Shown: positions 1 to 6,116, counted from the first letter of the stretch. The stretch: 7,578 nucleotides of DNA from M55B175 sp964635265 (GCA_964635265.1 CAZWNV010000138.1:1-7578); one strand, 5' to 3'. The notes: generated by a model from the sequence alone, not told the origin. Made by a program: numbers and translations.

Positions 1-34
1 CGGCGAGACGAGGCTTTAGCGCATCATAGTACAT
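1..34 (-). CDS. Start of an unidentified gene, cut by the window edge
   Basis: On the minus strand an ATG at 34-32 opens a frame that runs without a stop to the window edge and reads MYYDALKPRLA. It is preceded by GGGAG (plus-strand 41-45) with six bases between the GGAG core and the ATG, which is good Shine-Dalgarno spacing. It begins 27 nt after the stop of the FAD-dependent oxidoreductase, so the two are probably co-transcribed. Eleven residues are too few to assign a family, and I do not recognise it. The case rests on the ribosome-binding site, the start codon and the position; a chance ATG cannot be excluded. Confidence 0.5.
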   Translation of the reverse strand, partial: MYYDALKPRLA

Positions 35-61
35 ATTGTTCTCCCAACAACCAGATCCTGT

Positions 62-1303
62 TCACAAAATGGATTCCGCGGCCTTGCGGCCCGAGTACAA
101 GGCCCACTGGATGCCCGGCAGACTGCAGTATTCTCCGCACACATACAGATTGCTGCCCACCCGGGGATGGAATTGGAATGGATTGGCAGCCTGCGGCCCC
201 TGATCCGGAAGGGCCTGCTTGATGTGGCAGGTCTTCAAATGGCGCCAGCCGTCAGCCGCCGGCCCAAACCATTTACGAAGCTGGGCCTGGACCTTTTGCT
301 TTAATTGATTTTCATCGCCGGAATAATCGCCAATCACCACGGCCGCCATCAGGGTTTGCCCGGCGGCTGCGTATTTGCCGGATACCTGGCTTAAAACAGC
401 AAGATTGTTGATCGGCCCGCTCCCGTCGCCGTTTAAAACAAGCAGGCTATGGGGAAACGGCGGCCTTGGTGCGGCGAAATACAAGCAGGATTCCGAAAAA
501 TACGAAACCGTCTTCCCCCTTCCCAGCAAACGCTGCACTTCGCCCGCCGCTGTAGCCAGCACGATGGTTTCCGCCGAGAATTCCCGGCCGTCATCCAGCA
601 CCACACCCTGTTGGCGGAGCGCGGCCACCCGCATCCGCGTGCCGATGCGTTCTTTTGGCAGGTCAGCGGCGATCTGGCGGGGAATCTCCGCCATCCCCTT
701 TTCCGGAATGGCGGCCCCGCCTTGGGCAAACATCTTAAAAACGTATTCAAAGACCCGGCTTGAAGCGGCAATCGAGGGATCAAGGCATACGCCCGCAAAA
801 AAGGGCCTGAAAAAATTTTGAATGACATTACTGGAAAACCCCAGGCCTTGCAGGTATTGATGCGTCGGCTGCTCGGGCGCCGCAAAAATCGATTCCAAAG
901 AGCGGCGGGTAGTCCGGGAAAACAGCTTGAGCATCCGCAATTTATCCATGGGCGAGGCAACGGATGAGCAGAGGGTTTGAAAAAAATACCGGGGCTTTCG
1001 CACGGGATCGGCCAGGATATGAAAACGGTTGTTGCTCCAGACCACCACGCCGGGATCAAAGGTTTTCAAATGGAGCGCATTAAAATCCAGGGCCCGGCGG
1101 GCTTCCGGATAGGCTGTCTGCAATACCTGGAAGCCCCGATCCATCAAAAAGCCGTGCATCTCATCGGTTCGGATGCGCCCGCCGATATCATCGCCTGCTT
1201 CGACCACAAAAACCCGGCGGCCGGCTCGATGCAGAATCCGGGCGCAGGCCAGCCCCGCCAGACCGGCGCCTACCACAATGGTATCCAATGCTGCCCGCTC
1301 CAT
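62..1303 (-). CDS. FAD-dependent oxidoreductase (amine oxidase / phytoene-desaturase-like)
   Basis: A 413-residue flavoprotein, probably cytosolic or peripheral to the membrane, of the broad amine-oxidase / protoporphyrinogen-oxidase / phytoene-desaturase superfamily. What shows this: the N-terminal Rossmann fold has the dinucleotide-binding motif GAGLAG (residues 12-17), the acidic residue ending the second strand (E35, which binds the ADP-ribose hydroxyls), and the flavin motif GGRIRT (41-46). The C-terminus has the second FAD-contacting block, GEYCSLPGIQWALYSGR (390-406), where this superfamily usually has GD...NGA..SGR. The segment MDRGFQVLQTAYPEARRALD is typical of an uncharacterised bacterial subgroup, from memory. 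Length is slightly below carotenoid desaturases (about 490-510) and no C-terminal membrane segment is visible. Start choice is open: the ATG at 1303 lies just after a run of Gs, while a TTG at 1288 has GGAG nine bases upstream and would give a protein beginning just before the FAD motif. The substrate is unknown. Confidence 0.85.
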   Translation of the reverse strand: MERAALDTIVVGAGLAGLACARILHRAGRRVFVVEAGDDIGGRIRTDEMHGFLMDRGFQVLQTAYPEARRALDFNALHLKTFDPGVVVWSNNRFHILADPVRKPRYFFQTLCSSVASPMDKLRMLKLFSRTTRRSLESIFAAPEQPTHQYLQGLGFSSNVIQNFFRPFFAGVCLDPSIAASSRVFEYVFKMFAQGGAAIPEKGMAEIPRQIAADLPKERIGTRMRVAALRQQGVVLDDGREFSAETIVLATAAGEVQRLLGRGKTVSYFSESCLYFAAPRPPFPHSLLVLNGDGSGPINNLAVLSQVSGKYAAAGQTLMAAVVIGDYSGDENQLKQKVQAQLRKWFGPAADGWRHLKTCHIKQALPDQGPQAANPFQFHPRVGSNLYVCGEYCSLPGIQWALYSGRKAAESIL

Positions 1304-1363
1304 CGCCCCCCCGAAATCCCCCGGTTCCAGAGTCTTTTCCGGAAATCATGGATTAATGGAAAG

Positions 1364-1378
1364 CCGCCTGCCGGGCGG
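1364..1378. terminator. Short GC hairpin, weak terminator candidate
   Basis: CCGCC (1364-1368), a 5-base loop and GGCGG (1374-1378) form a perfect 5-bp stem between the permease stop (1399) and the oxidoreductase start (1303). The plus strand continues into ATCTTTT; the minus strand, which is the transcribed one, continues only into CTTTCC. The stem is short and the T-tract in the useful direction is poor, so it is at best a weak terminator or processing hairpin. Confidence 0.25.
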
Positions 1379-1398
1379 ATCTTTTGCCGGCCTTCCGA

Positions 1399-2286
1399 TT
1401 ATGAAACAAAAGCTGTATTTTTCCTTATCCAATAGTAAAATAGCCGCCGGACCGATTTATGCAAACCCCTATACGACCAAGCCGGAGCCGTTTTGATAAA
1501 GTCCGGCAAAAATTTCGGATTATCCCCCTTCATTCGCTGCTGCTTTGCTGATAAGGCCAGCTGCCCCCGCAAAAATCCCCCCAGTGCTGTATCGATTTTT
1601 GTCATCACATCTGCTGTCCGCTCCCTGTATTTGGGCGATATGGAGTTGATCAAAAAGGGTTGCACCCGGTCCTTGTCCAGAATCAGATAAAAATTAAAGA
1701 TGGCAACAAAAACCAGGAATGCCCCGAACCCGATCACATGGCGAACGCCCTGGAAAATGCCCATGGAAATCTGGCCCACCGTGGACAGCCCCTCGCTGGT
1801 TGCCCTTTTGACGACCGGCAGAAGAGTGCCGACAATTTTTTCGTAGTCGATATGGATGTCTTTGAGCTTGGTCTCAATTGTCCGGATCAAGTCGGGATCG
1901 ATATCCCAGTAAGGGCTTCCGGCAATTGCCGCCATAAGCCCGGGCAGCGTTTTGCGCAGCATCTCGACCAGTTCGACAAGCTGACTTAAAATAACAGGCA
2001 GCACCACGGCAATAATCATGAAAAAAACCAGGAGGATGAGAAAAAACACCAGCAGCGTGCCGGCAATACGGCCAAGCCGGAGTTTTTTCTGCATGAAATC
2101 GACCAGCGGCGAGAGGACATAGGCCAGAATCAAGGCCAGTATAAAGGGGGAAAGCAGGTCGAATAATGCGGCAAGGGGCTCTTGCAGCAAGCCGAAGGCA
2201 TAGAATCCCAGAATGATGACCCCCAGGATCCCCAGGATATGCATTATGGTATGGAATCGGGAGTCTTCGATCTGCGGTTTATCCAT
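1399..2286 (-). CDS. AI-2E family transporter, C-terminally truncated with an unrelated tail
   Basis: An inner-membrane permease of the AI-2E/YdiK/PerM family. Members have been linked to autoinducer-2 export or Na+(Li+)/H+ antiport, but most are uncharacterised. Visible: hydrophobic spans at about residues 15-35, 40-62 and 76-100, a long amphipathic extracytoplasmic stretch (about 101-180), another span at about 184-203 ending in YLILDKDR, and the conserved GGFLRGQLAL block (236-245). Family proteins, usually about 340-380 residues, continue from this block into three or four further membrane helices containing the FIPYLGP-type motif. Here homology stops near residue 246, and 49 basic, non-membrane residues follow before the TAA at 1399. 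None of the three frames across the break resumes the family pattern. The start at 2286 has GGAG nine bases upstream, 61 nt after the antiporter stop, so co-transcription is likely. It is probably a degraded, non-functional gene, although the N-terminal two-thirds is open and unbroken. Confidence 0.85.
   Translation of the reverse strand: MDKPQIEDSRFHTIMHILGILGVIILGFYAFGLLQEPLAALFDLLSPFILALILAYVLSPLVDFMQKKLRLGRIAGTLLVFFLILLVFFMIIAVVLPVILSQLVELVEMLRKTLPGLMAAIAGSPYWDIDPDLIRTIETKLKDIHIDYEKIVGTLLPVVKRATSEGLSTVGQISMGIFQGVRHVIGFGAFLVFVAIFNFYLILDKDRVQPFLINSISPKYRERTADVMTKIDTALGGFLRGQLALSAKQQRMKGDNPKFLPDFIKTAPAWSYRGLHKSVRRLFYYWIRKNTAFVS
1437..1464 (-). promoter_or_regulatory. Possible sigma70-type promoter for the FAD oxidoreductase
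   Basis: On the minus strand TTGCAT (plus 1464-1459) and TATTTT (plus 1442-1437) are separated by 16 bases, a passable -35/-10 pair about 130 nt upstream of the oxidoreductase start. It lies inside the non-homologous 3' tail of the permease gene, where an independent promoter would be needed if the upstream transcript ends. The match is modest and such pairs arise by chance. Confidence 0.25.
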
Positions 2287-2347
2287 AATGTTTGGCTCCG
2301 TGTCTTGGCGGGATTGATGCAGTATTTTCTATCTCCCCGTTTTTCAC

Positions 2348-3448
2348 CTACCCCCCGTTTCCGGGCAGCAGGAGGTATGCGGCCGCACCGATATAGAGCA
2401 TCAGTATCAGAAAACTCTCAAACCCGATATTGGCGATACCCCGTTTTTCCCGCCGCAGCATGCCCAGCAGCAGTATAGCGGTCATGAGGATCGTCAGGGT
2501 AATAAAAAACACCTGCCGGTCTGATACGGCATGATAGATAGATCCGCCGCGGTAAGCGATATCCGCTACCGCGGCAAACAGCGTGTCGAAAGCGTTTCCC
2601 CCGATAATGCCTCCTATGGCCATTGTATACGCCCCTTGCCTTACGGCGGCAAGGGTTGTCACAAGCTCCGGAAGGGAAGTCACCACCGCAGTCAGAAATG
2701 CGCCTACCGCGGATTCCGACAATCCGGTCTGCCTGGATATCGTTATGCCCGTCCGGGCCACCAGCCAGCCCGAGACACCGACAATTGCTGCGATTATGAC
2801 AATCCCGAAAACAAGCTGCCGGAGACTTTCCTGCCGGGCACTTACCGCGGGTTTATCCTGCCGGGTTTCGGCAGTCATTCGCGGAAGCCACATGGGGCGG
2901 CTGCGGGCATTTGAAATAATCCGCATGCCGTAGATATAAGTAGCAAACATTACAGGTGTTGCCGGGCTGATCCACCCCAGACCAAATTCCGGCGTGGTTG
3001 CTGTAACCAGGGGAATGGTCAGCAGCACAACCAGCAGAACCCCTTGCATGAGATTGCTTAAAGAAGCTGCCGCATGTTCCAGATTCGCCTTTTGGTAGAA
3101 CAGGTCGGCAATCGCAAGAAACAGCGTCTGGACCGCAATGCCGCCGATGGCGTTGCTGACAGCCAGCTCCGCGCATCCGTGCCAGGCTGCGGTCACCGAG
3201 GTAACGATGCCGGGCTGCGATGTCACAGCCCCCAGAAACAAAGCGCCTGTAATGGCTTCCCCCATACCGGTGCGGTCTGCCAGCCGGTCGGCCAGGCTGG
3301 ACAAGCGCCAGCCGCCAAAGGCGATGGCAACTGCTGCGGCAAAAAAAATCCCCGCGGTTGCAGGCAGGGAAAGCACTTCAAAATCCGGTCCCATGAGAAA
3401 TCTATTGCTTCCGATCCATGTGAATACCAGCGAAACCAAAGGGCGCAT
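2348..3448 (-). CDS. Na+/Ca2+ exchanger superfamily (CaCA) cation antiporter
   Basis: A 366-residue polytopic inner-membrane protein with two inverted alpha-repeats, the hallmark of CaCA-type cation:proton or cation:sodium antiporters (length typical of YrbG-like bacterial members). Repeat 1 covers residues 63-117 (GEAITGALFLGAVTSQPG, then SNAIGGIAVQTLF); repeat 2 covers 244-295 (SESAVGAFLTAVVTSLPE, then GGIIGGNAFDTLF). About ten hydrophobic segments are present, with a polar cytoplasmic-type loop (about 180-208) between the halves. Oddity: repeat 2 has the canonical TSLPE glutamate (E261), but repeat 1 reads TSQPG, so the equivalent acid is Gly80, and the usual GN..G(S/G)N of repeat 1 is SN..GG. 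The ion is unknown. The start is uncertain: the ATG at 3448 has no clear Shine-Dalgarno and sits behind a perfect hairpin, while Met19 (ATG at 3394) would begin just before the first span, as I recall for relatives. No in-frame ATG, GTG or TTG lies between 3448 and the upstream stop. It precedes the AI-2E gene by 61 nt. Confidence 0.85.
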   Translation of the reverse strand: MRPLVSLVFTWIGSNRFLMGPDFEVLSLPATAGIFFAAAVAIAFGGWRLSSLADRLADRTGMGEAITGALFLGAVTSQPGIVTSVTAAWHGCAELAVSNAIGGIAVQTLFLAIADLFYQKANLEHAAASLSNLMQGVLLVVLLTIPLVTATTPEFGLGWISPATPVMFATYIYGMRIISNARSRPMWLPRMTAETRQDKPAVSARQESLRQLVFGIVIIAAIVGVSGWLVARTGITISRQTGLSESAVGAFLTAVVTSLPELVTTLAAVRQGAYTMAIGGIIGGNAFDTLFAAVADIAYRGGSIYHAVSDRQVFFITLTILMTAILLLGMLRREKRGIANIGFESFLILMLYIGAAAYLLLPGNGG

Positions 3449-3458
3449 GACCCGGCCG

Positions 3459-3473
3459 GGGGCGATACGCCCC
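3459..3473. other. Perfect 6-bp hairpin just upstream of the antiporter start
   Basis: GGGGCG-ATA-CGCCCC is a perfect 6-bp GC stem with a 3-base loop. In the minus-strand transcript it ends 10 nt before the annotated ATG of the antiporter, where a ribosome-binding site would normally lie. No T-tract follows, so it does not look like an intrinsic terminator. It could reduce initiation at the first ATG, or be a chance structure. Confidence 0.4.
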
Positions 3474-3482
3474 GAGTGTCCA

Positions 3483-3511
3483 GGCGGGCAACGATGTTAT
3501 TGTCACCCGCC
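3483..3511. other. Second hairpin in the gap between the small membrane protein and the antiporter
   Basis: GGCGGG (3483-3488) pairs with CCCGCC (3506-3511). The stem can be extended by CAA (3489-3491) with TTG (3500-3502) across a 3-base bulge. With the hairpin at 3459-3473 it fills most of the 96-nt gap. No T-run follows on either strand, so an RNA-processing or partial-termination role is only a guess. Confidence 0.3.
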
Positions 3512-3544
3512 AGGAACAGGTCTGCAGGGGGTGCCGCCAGATAA

Positions 3545-3919
3545 TCAGTTGTCTTTTTTCTCCATCTGCATCAGCATCTTTGCACAGTTATCTGCCACGC
3601 CCGGGCTCGGTGCGTCGCTTCCCGGCATGGTTGACCAGCCGTGCTTTTTGATATAATCCGCACGGCCCCAGGAGTATTTCATGCTCCGCAGTTTCTCCAG
3701 TTTTTCATCAGTATTTTCGGCATCCTTGAACTGGCATACACAGATTTCGGCCAAACGCTGATCCACGGCCTTTATTGCCTGTTGTCGGGCCTGCTGGCTG
3801 GCAGTCGAGCTGGTAACCATCCAGCCGGTGGAAAAAATCACAACGATCACCGCCACGCCTCCTGCCGCGGCAGCCCAAAAAAAGCGTTCCATCTTTTTGA
3901 AATCAATATTTTCCAGCAT
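3545..3919 (-). CDS. Small single-span membrane protein, uncharacterised
   Basis: A 124-residue protein of unknown function. A short charged N-terminus (residues 1-12) is followed by one strongly hydrophobic segment (about 13-35), which serves as a membrane anchor or uncleaved signal; there is no lipobox. The remaining 89 residues have a heptad-like Ala/Gln-rich stretch (about 40-58, TASQQARQQAIKAVDQRLAE), a Cys-x-Cys pair (C60, C62), a W-G/R-Y region, the motif GWSTMPGSDAPSPGVADNC (94-112) and a third cysteine (C112). C112 could pair with C60 or C62 if the domain is periplasmic. The arrangement resembles, from memory, short hypothetical proteins in other proteobacteria with a GWATMPGS-like motif. 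The start is secure: AAGGAGG lies eight bases before the ATG. It has a likely promoter of its own and precedes the antiporter by 96 nt. No enzyme motif is visible. Confidence 0.8.
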   Translation of the reverse strand: MLENIDFKKMERFFWAAAAGGVAVIVVIFSTGWMVTSSTASQQARQQAIKAVDQRLAEICVCQFKDAENTDEKLEKLRSMKYSWGRADYIKKHGWSTMPGSDAPSPGVADNCAKMLMQMEKKDN

Positions 3920-3927
3920 ACGACAAA

Positions 3928-3934
3928 CCTCCTT
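3928..3934 (-). promoter_or_regulatory. Near-perfect Shine-Dalgarno sequence for the small membrane protein
   Basis: On the minus strand AAGGAGG is followed by eight bases and then the ATG at 3919. It is the strongest ribosome-binding site in the window, suggesting efficient translation of the 124-residue protein, and it fixes that gene's start. Confidence 0.8.
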
Positions 3935-3981
3935 GATTGAATTTCCTGATTTGCCTTTATGCTAAAATATTGCAAGTGGAA

Positions 3982-4010
3982 ATTACACAGACCTTGCCGA
4001 AAAATTACAA
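3982..4010 (-). promoter_or_regulatory. Sigma70-type promoter candidate upstream of the small membrane protein
   Basis: On the minus strand TTGTAA (plus 4010-4005; four of six match TTGACA) and TGTAAT (plus 3987-3982; five of six match TATAAT) are separated by exactly 17 bases. They lie 63-91 bases upstream of the ATG at 3919, in the AT-rich gap after the kinase stop (4046). This would start a transcript covering the small membrane protein and perhaps the antiporter and AI-2E genes, separately from the two-component operon. Confidence 0.5.
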
Positions 4011-4014
4011 TTTT
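4001..4014. promoter_or_regulatory. AT-rich palindrome overlapping the -35 element
   Basis: AAAATT-AC-AATTTT is a perfect inverted repeat of 6-bp arms with a 2-base centre. It covers the proposed -35 hexamer (4005-4010) of the promoter before the small membrane protein, so a repressor bound here would block that promoter. AT-rich palindromes arise readily by chance in such gaps, so operator function is only a possibility. Confidence 0.25.
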
Positions 4015-4045
4015 GAAAGGTGCAAAGGTACGGCGATATCAGGCT

Positions 4046-5461
4046 TTAGCGGGGCAAATGAACCTGGAATCTCGACCCGGAAGCCGGCTTGCTGTCCACA
4101 TCCACCCATCCATTATGCGCCAGAAGAATCGCTTTTACCCGGGCAAGGCCGAGACCAAGGCCCCTGCCGGTTTTATCCCGGGCTTTCATGCCGCGGTAAA
4201 GACGATTCCAGATTTGCGGCAGTTCTTTTTCGGCAATGCCCTGGCCGCTGTCTGTTACGGAAATGATTACCTCCGTATCCGTCTGCCAGGCTTTAACAAC
4301 GATGGGCGGGCTGTGTGGCGGGGTGTATTTAATGGCGTTATCGAGAAGATTGGCCAGAACCTGGCTGATTCGGTTGAAGTCCGCCTCAACCAAAGGGTTT
4401 TCATCTGTCTCCGTTTGTATGGCAAGTCCCTTTTCTTCGGCAATATAGCTATAGACTTCCACCACGGGCTCAACCAGTTCCTTTATCGGGAACCGGGAGC
4501 AATCCAGAGACATAACACCGGTCTCGGCCTCTGATATGTCCATGAGGGTATTGAGCATCCGGAGAATCCGATCGGATTCTTCAGCAAAGTTTTCAAGGGC
4601 TTCTCTATACTGCTCCCGGTCATCGCTGCCCAAAGCCTTTTCCGCGATATTGTGCATCCGGGTAACAGGCGTGCGCAGCTCATGGGCGACATTGTCGAGC
4701 GAGGCCTTCATTCCTTCGATCAAAGCTTCGATGCGGGATAGCATATTGTTAAACAAATGCACCAGCTGCCCCAATTCGTCATGCGTCCCGATATCGGGCA
4801 CCCGGGCATCCATTTTCCCCATTTCAATATTGCGGACGGTTTCAATTAATTGGCGGAGGGGTCTGAGACCCCACCGGGACAAAAAATACCCGCTTATAAT
4901 GCTTACCAAAAGCAAAAATGCCAGCAGATAGATAAAGGATTCGGAAAAACGGTTCAAAACCTTTACCCGCGGCTCTGTACTCTTGCCTACCTGCAGCCAC
5001 GATCCGTCAGGGAGCCGGGCAGATACGATCTCAAGGGCATATTCGTTCGCAGATTGTTTGGGGGGCAAAACGGCCCACTCCCGGTTTTCGGGGGGGATGT
5101 TTTCCAGCTCGGCAAGCTCAAACTCAGCCCATTGACGGGGGAACAGAATTTTCCGGGTGTTGTTGTCACGGCTGGCAAACCGGAAGAAGAAATGGGGCCG
5201 TTTTCGGAATTTTTCACTCTCCACGAACTCCCGCTTCATCTGGGCCGTGACCTGGGTGAGGCCGCCCTCTGCGTAATCAGCGTAAGTTTCATTCAACTGC
5301 GAGGTGATGGCTTGATGATCGTCTTTTTGCAGGTTCCGGCTCATAAAAAAATAAGCCAGGCCGAACAAAAACGCCGCAATAAGAATAAAGAAGCCCGAAT
5401 ACAAGAGGGTTAATTTGAAGCCAAGGGTTTTATTCCCGCTTATCCGGTTCCTTAAGGACAT
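4046..5461 (-). CDS. Two-component sensor histidine kinase (HAMP, HisKA, HATPase)
   Basis: A 471-residue membrane sensor kinase when started at the ATG at 5461. The frame is open back to an ATG at 5566, but those extra 35 codons lie inside the regulator gene and read as non-family sequence, whereas MSLRNRISGNKTLGFKLTLL is a normal kinase start. Domains: TM1 about 17-40; periplasmic sensor 41-174 with no recognised fold; TM2 about 176-195; HAMP about 196-250 (P201, then DELGQL at 228-233); dimerisation/phosphoacceptor helix with H260 in NVAHELRTP; N-box NLLDNAIKYTP (371-381); G1 DSGQGI (404-409); G2 GRGLGLGLA (432-440). All catalytic motifs are intact. It should autophosphorylate on H260 and pass the phosphate to the regulator immediately upstream. 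The genes overlap by 32 nt and the start has only a weak ribosome-binding site, suggesting translational coupling. The stimulus is unknown. Confidence 0.92.
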   Translation of the reverse strand: MSLRNRISGNKTLGFKLTLLYSGFFILIAAFLFGLAYFFMSRNLQKDDHQAITSQLNETYADYAEGGLTQVTAQMKREFVESEKFRKRPHFFFRFASRDNNTRKILFPRQWAEFELAELENIPPENREWAVLPPKQSANEYALEIVSARLPDGSWLQVGKSTEPRVKVLNRFSESFIYLLAFLLLVSIISGYFLSRWGLRPLRQLIETVRNIEMGKMDARVPDIGTHDELGQLVHLFNNMLSRIEALIEGMKASLDNVAHELRTPVTRMHNIAEKALGSDDREQYREALENFAEESDRILRMLNTLMDISEAETGVMSLDCSRFPIKELVEPVVEVYSYIAEEKGLAIQTETDENPLVEADFNRISQVLANLLDNAIKYTPPHSPPIVVKAWQTDTEVIISVTDSGQGIAEKELPQIWNRLYRGMKARDKTGRGLGLGLARVKAILLAHNGWVDVDSKPASGSRFQVHLPR

Positions 5462-6116
5462 AGCCGACACCGCGGATGGTATGGATATACTTGACGGGAT
5501 AATCCCTGTCCAGTTTGCTCCGGAGCCGGGAGACAAGCACATCAACCACATTGGTCTGCGGATCAAAATGATAGCCCCAGATATGCTCCAGGATCATGGT
5601 CTTGGATACGACCCGTTCCCGGTTGCGAAGCAGGTACTCCAGCAGGGCAAATTCCCGGGGCTGAAGATCTATCAGTTGGCCCCCGCGATACACTTCCCGC
5701 TTGAGCAGGTCCAGGCGCAGTTCAGAGAAGGTCAAACAAGTCGTCTCCGTGGATCCATGGGATCTGCGTATCAGGGCCTGAACGCGGGCCAAAAGCTCGG
5801 AAAACACGAAAGGTTTGGTCAGGTAATCGTCTCCGCCTTTCTGCAGTCCCTTGACCCGGTCATCCACACTCCGTTTGGCGCTCAGGATCAACACGGGCGT
5901 GTTGAGCTGTTTGCGCCGGATCTCTTCAACAATTTCCAGGCCGTCCATGTCCGGAAGCATCAGATCAACAATTAAGAGATCGTAGGGCTCGGAGGATTGC
6001 ATTTGAATCGCTTCTGCCCCTGTCTCCGCAAAATCCACTGTGAATCCGGCCTCCGAAAGCCCGGAGCGAACAAATGCGCCGATCTCGCGATCATCTTCAA
6101 TCAGAAGCAGCCGCAT
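5430..6116 (-). CDS. OmpR/PhoB-family response regulator
   Basis: A 228-residue cytoplasmic transcription regulator of typical OmpR-family length. The receiver domain (residues 1-115) has the acidic pair D8/D9, phosphoacceptor D51 in VDLMLPDMDG, the switch residue S79 and the conserved K101 in LTKPF. After a short linker, a winged-helix DNA-binding domain (about 128-224) contains the signature LQPREFALLEYLL, the recognition-helix region TNVVDVLVSRLRSKLD and the terminal wing IHTIRGVGYVL. It is the partner of the histidine kinase whose start overlaps its 3' end. The ATG at 6116 is preceded by a modest AGGT eight bases upstream. The sequence is of the general CusR/CopR/QseB type, but nothing here identifies the signal or the target genes. 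The gene lies 200 nt downstream of katG, beyond a strong stem-loop, so it is probably transcribed separately. Confidence 0.93.
   Translation of the reverse strand: MRLLLIEDDREIGAFVRSGLSEAGFTVDFAETGAEAIQMQSSEPYDLLIVDLMLPDMDGLEIVEEIRRKQLNTPVLILSAKRSVDDRVKGLQKGGDDYLTKPFVFSELLARVQALIRRSHGSTETTCLTFSELRLDLLKREVYRGGQLIDLQPREFALLEYLLRNRERVVSKTMILEHIWGYHFDPQTNVVDVLVSRLRSKLDRDYPVKYIHTIRGVGYVLKEPDKRE

Noticed and set aside
1304..1398. Search for the lost C-terminus of the AI-2E permease in the gap before the oxidoreductase
   Set aside because: Only a short hairpin and unremarkable sequence are present; no frame gives membrane helices or family motifs.
375..1496. Several plus-strand open frames (375-821, 449-763, 977-1435, 1173-1496) opposite the FAD oxidoreductase
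   Set aside because: They lie antisense to a gene with clear FAD motifs, have no recognisable domains or good ribosome-binding sites, and read as low-information shadow sequence.
2531..3656. Plus-strand and alternative-frame ORFs across the antiporter and its leader, up to 172 codons
   Set aside because: The minus-strand frame has the two alpha-repeats and membrane periodicity. The others have no family features and share the GC-driven openness of shadow frames.
1..4051. Near-repeat: 1-21 and 4031-4051 share 18 of 21 bases, including an 11-base exact match
   Set aside because: One copy is the start of a gene and the other is the kinase stop region, with no shared context. A rough estimate for a window this size gives a few tenths of such matches by chance.
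5461..5566. N-terminal 35-codon extension of the histidine kinase
   Set aside because: It lies wholly within the response-regulator gene in another frame, and the normal kinase N-terminus followed by TM1 begins at the ATG at 5461.
5415..5975. 186-codon plus-strand frame opposite the response regulator
   Set aside because: It is antisense to an intact OmpR-family gene and shows no domain of its own.
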